From: Acarospora socialis
Taxonomy: Eukaryota > Ascomycota > Lecanoromycetes > Acarosporales > Acarosporaceae
Reading direction: 5' to 3'
Assembly: GCA_025617375.2 (NCBI GenBank)
Contig: JAMYGW020000015.1
Coordinates: 62,001 to 126,000, forward strand
Length of the DNA: 64,000 nucleotides
Shown here: positions 61,677-64,000 of the stretch, in pieces
How positions within the stretch are numbered: position 1 is the stretch's first letter
Layout: each line of letters starts with the position of its first letter
Translations under genes and position numbers: made by a program
The notes under the pieces: model-generated
Told to the model about the DNA's origin: nothing
Seen by the model: the letters and a program-made list of their open reading frames with translations, nothing else
The model's database searches: none

Positions 61677-63804
61677 CAAATTTTGTTATCATAAAGGCTC
61701 TTTATCCTTTATTTCCACCTTTCACAAGATGGTTCAGACTATTTCTTCATATTTATTAACTATATAAAATTCATGCAACGCGAAATATGTGAAAACTAAC
61801 TTAATTAGCCTAGTTGTATTTAAATACAAAAAAAAAAGGATAATACAAATTTAACAAAAATATGTGCTATTTTAGAGAGGGAAAACTAAAAAATTACCGA
61901 TTATAAAACCTAAAAAAAAACATAATGGCTAAACTAAACATTTATCTACTACTTATTCAACCTTTTAATCCAAAAGACCCTATACGAGTTTTAGATTTTA
62001 TTTTTGTAAATTGTAGGTTAGATTTAACATGACCTCTTAAAAGAACTGAAGACAACCCTTTATAAGAAGAATCCAGATTTTTCAAGTTACCTATATATTT
62101 AAATTTAAAAACAGATTTTGCAGCAGTAAAACGTCTAGATAATCTACCAGCAGCTTCTATTCTAACTCCATTTATTGACTTATTTTTAATGGAATTTAAA
62201 ACAGTATTAACCAAAAAGTTAAAAGGTTTATCATTAGTGTAATAAGGAAATATTTTTTGCAGCAGTTTATCTAATGCATCTTTATTTTTCCCTACATAAG
62301 ATAAAAATGAATTTACCTTTAAATTCTGCACTTTTTTTAAAAACCATGTTTTGTTTGCTTTACTAGAAGTGTCATCTAATATAGTTAATTTATTTAAAGG
62401 TCTATATTTTATCATCCTCATAGAAGCTTTTAAAACTCTTAATAGTCTATTTTTTCTCTTTTTTAATTTTATAGCTATAGATTCTGATAAAATATCACTA
62501 TTCAAATGTAAGTATTTTAGATTAACTAGATTAAATTCTACATGTTTGTTATAAACTTTTTTTAGTATGTTAGTTAAACCAAATAAACGATTATTTTCAA
62601 ACTTAGATCTATTAAAGTAAACAATACGCTTGTAATGAATGTTTAACATTTCTTTTTGTAAAGATTTTAAAATAAAATTTTTATAATACTGTTTTGCATA
62701 GTTTTTTAAATTAACATTATCATAAATAGGTGTTTCAAAAAATAAAAAAATTTTTTTTTGCACTTTTTTAATTATAGCCAAACCTTGTAACTTTATTAAC
62801 CTTATCTTTCTCATAAAGCTTATTTTTCTTAGTCCTATTATGGTATTTAGCCGTTTTATTTTGTTAAAAAAGTATTTTTTTTGTCTATTGTATATATATA
62901 AAGTAACTGTAACTTTACTATTTGTATGTTTAAACTCTGCCCTACTTACAAATATTCTATTTGTTGATAATCTTCTAATTCTAGTTCTCAGACGTTTAGA
63001 TTTTATTTTTCCTTCAAGTTTTCTACTATAAAAGTTAAAATAACTTTTTATTAGTTTAATCACTACCTTATCAGCTACAGGTAATGATTTAAGGGTATTT
63101 TTGTTATATGCATATATGCTGTTAAATCACTCTTTATTTGCAGGTGGATAGTGTGTAATCAGACCCAACTGTTCACCTTGATCTGGATATTTAGCTTTAC
63201 CTTTTTTGTGTAAAGATATTAGCTTATCTTTATTTTTGTTATTTAATTTAAGATTATAAATATTTAACATGTTATATGTACTTGTAGGACTATAAAAATT
63301 TAGTTTTATTATATCTTTGTATTTTATCCTTAGCTTAACAAAAAAAAAAATTAGTTAAGTCTATTTCACTAATATTGCCATAAGCAATATTAATCATTAT
63401 ACAGACACAGCTTAATATTATGTTAATAAACATGATAACTATAATAATATAATATATGTAAACTTGTGTTAATAAATTATAAATATAATGCTTATATACA
63501 TATGTCATAAATATTTGCCTGTGCCATGTTTACAAACATCTAAAGTAAGGTGTGGCCAAGAACAATTATATATAGTTTATAAATATGCCGGGTGTTAATA
63601 AAAGGGTTATTGTTAGCAATACTCACCTTCTAGTCGTTGAACGTTCTTACTTAACATACAATATGATATGTAAACATAAGTATAAAATTGCAAAAGCAAG
63701 TTTCGCTTCAAATACACATGACTTATAAAAGGTCAAGTTGTTTTTGAAATTTACCCAGATGATTACCAATAGTTTCTCTAAAAACATTGGAGGACTAACA
63801 TTTA
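61677..63804 (-). other. Group I intron at the omega site of rnl, carrying rps3
   Basis: Splits TAGGGAT from AACAGGCTAAT, the omega site of yeast. The 5' core lies at 63,590-63,804 (GGTAAATTTCAAAAAC; GTTCAACGACTAGAAGG) and the 3' core at 61,681-61,800 (AATAGTCTGAACC). rps3 fills the loop between. This host relationship is the standard one in Pezizomycotina. Confidence 0.9.
61942..63270 (-). CDS. rps3: Mitochondrial ribosomal protein S3, intron-encoded
   Basis: 442 codons, ATG 63268-63270. Very basic. The C-terminal block GVRIEAAGRLSRRFTAAK, then a Ser-Ser-Lys-Gly region, LRGHVKSNLQ and SKTRIGSFGLKGW identifies RPS3/Var1-type protein of the small ribosomal subunit. Lys/Arg/Asn-rich N-terminal two thirds of low conservation, as usual. 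Contained in the omega-site intron, so its expression is tied to the rnl precursor. One TGA Trp near the end and one near the start. Confidence 0.96.
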
Positions 63805-64000
63805 ATCCCTAGCGTAGCTTTTTCAAAAATCCAAGACCTTTCCTTTCTGCATCTTGTGATCATATGCCCCGCTTACGCGACTGAAAGACGTGTAGGTCAA
63901 ACAGTAAAGCAAGATTAAGCCATTAAACTTTAAAAATAAAAATCATAATCATTTTATTAGTGGTTATGTTGTATAATATACTAATAAAACAACTAGAAAC
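63805..64000 (-). rRNA. rnl: Large subunit rRNA, upstream domain V exon (continues beyond window)
   Basis: Reads GCTTTACTGTTTGACC ... AAAAGCTACGCTAGGGAT, ending exactly at the omega site. The part beyond about 63,930 is AT-rich and not confidently rRNA. Confidence 0.85.

Overview
This window is a piece of a large, intron-rich, AT-rich fungal mitochondrial genome. TGA must be read as tryptophan (translation table 4): cox2, nad2, nad3, nad5, rpo and almost all endonuclease frames stay open only under that code. The organism is most likely a filamentous ascomycete (Pezizomycotina). Three things point there: rps3 lies inside the group I intron at the omega site of rnl; rnl is followed by a tRNA block in the order T-E-M-M-L-A-F-L-H-Q-M and then nad2-nad3; and the COX1 sequence is close to the Neurospora protein as I remember it. 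cox1 and cox2 form one uninterrupted reading frame, an arrangement I recall from Pleosporales (Dothideomycetes), so that group is my best guess. I do not name a species.

Layout, nearly all on the minus strand. 1-7,937: nad5 (at least five exons, four endonuclease-bearing introns) and nad4L, overlapping by 1 nt. 8,300-10,650: two paralogous membrane/helical ORFs, tRNA-Cys and a broken atp6 piece. 10,654-30,390: cox1 in about 12 exons (two of only 13 and 9 nt), continuing in frame into cox2; its 11 introns carry LAGLIDADG and GIY-YIG endonucleases plus several ORFs that are not endonucleases. 30,880-42,000: an island of linear-plasmid origin with dpo (plus strand, broken), rpo (minus strand, open over 1,065 codons), a second dpo remnant and plasmid-type hypothetical ORFs. 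42,200-50,300: a patchwork of partial gene copies (cox2 3' end, nad1 5' part, two atp6 3' parts, a cox1 scrap), decayed GIY-YIG genes, tRNA-Arg, a GC-rich palindrome and a stray rnl-intron fragment. 50,402-53,479: nad3 and nad2. 53,480-58,466: the tRNA cluster with one coiled-coil ORF and one dead GIY-YIG gene. 58,660-64,000: the 3' half of rnl with two intron regions, rps3, an endonuclease and a membrane ORF.

The most interesting signal is a set of accessory proteins joined in frame to respiratory genes. nad5, nad3, a 5' piece of nad1 and at least two cox1 exons run without a stop into 200-350 codons of foreign sequence (membrane segments, Gly/Asn-rich or coiled-coil regions). One family (here 'family A') occurs four times: fused to nad5, fused to cox1 exon 5, free-standing at 47.5-48.4 kb and free-standing in an rnl intron. 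In three introns an accessory ORF lies immediately upstream of a homing endonuclease (14-nt overlap, or 22- or 10-nt gaps). In a fourth, an endonuclease is followed by an ORF with a PD...ExK nuclease-like signature. The likely reading is that these ORFs travel with mobile introns or plasmids and borrow the host gene's promoter and start codon, as in-frame intron endonucleases do. What they do is unknown.
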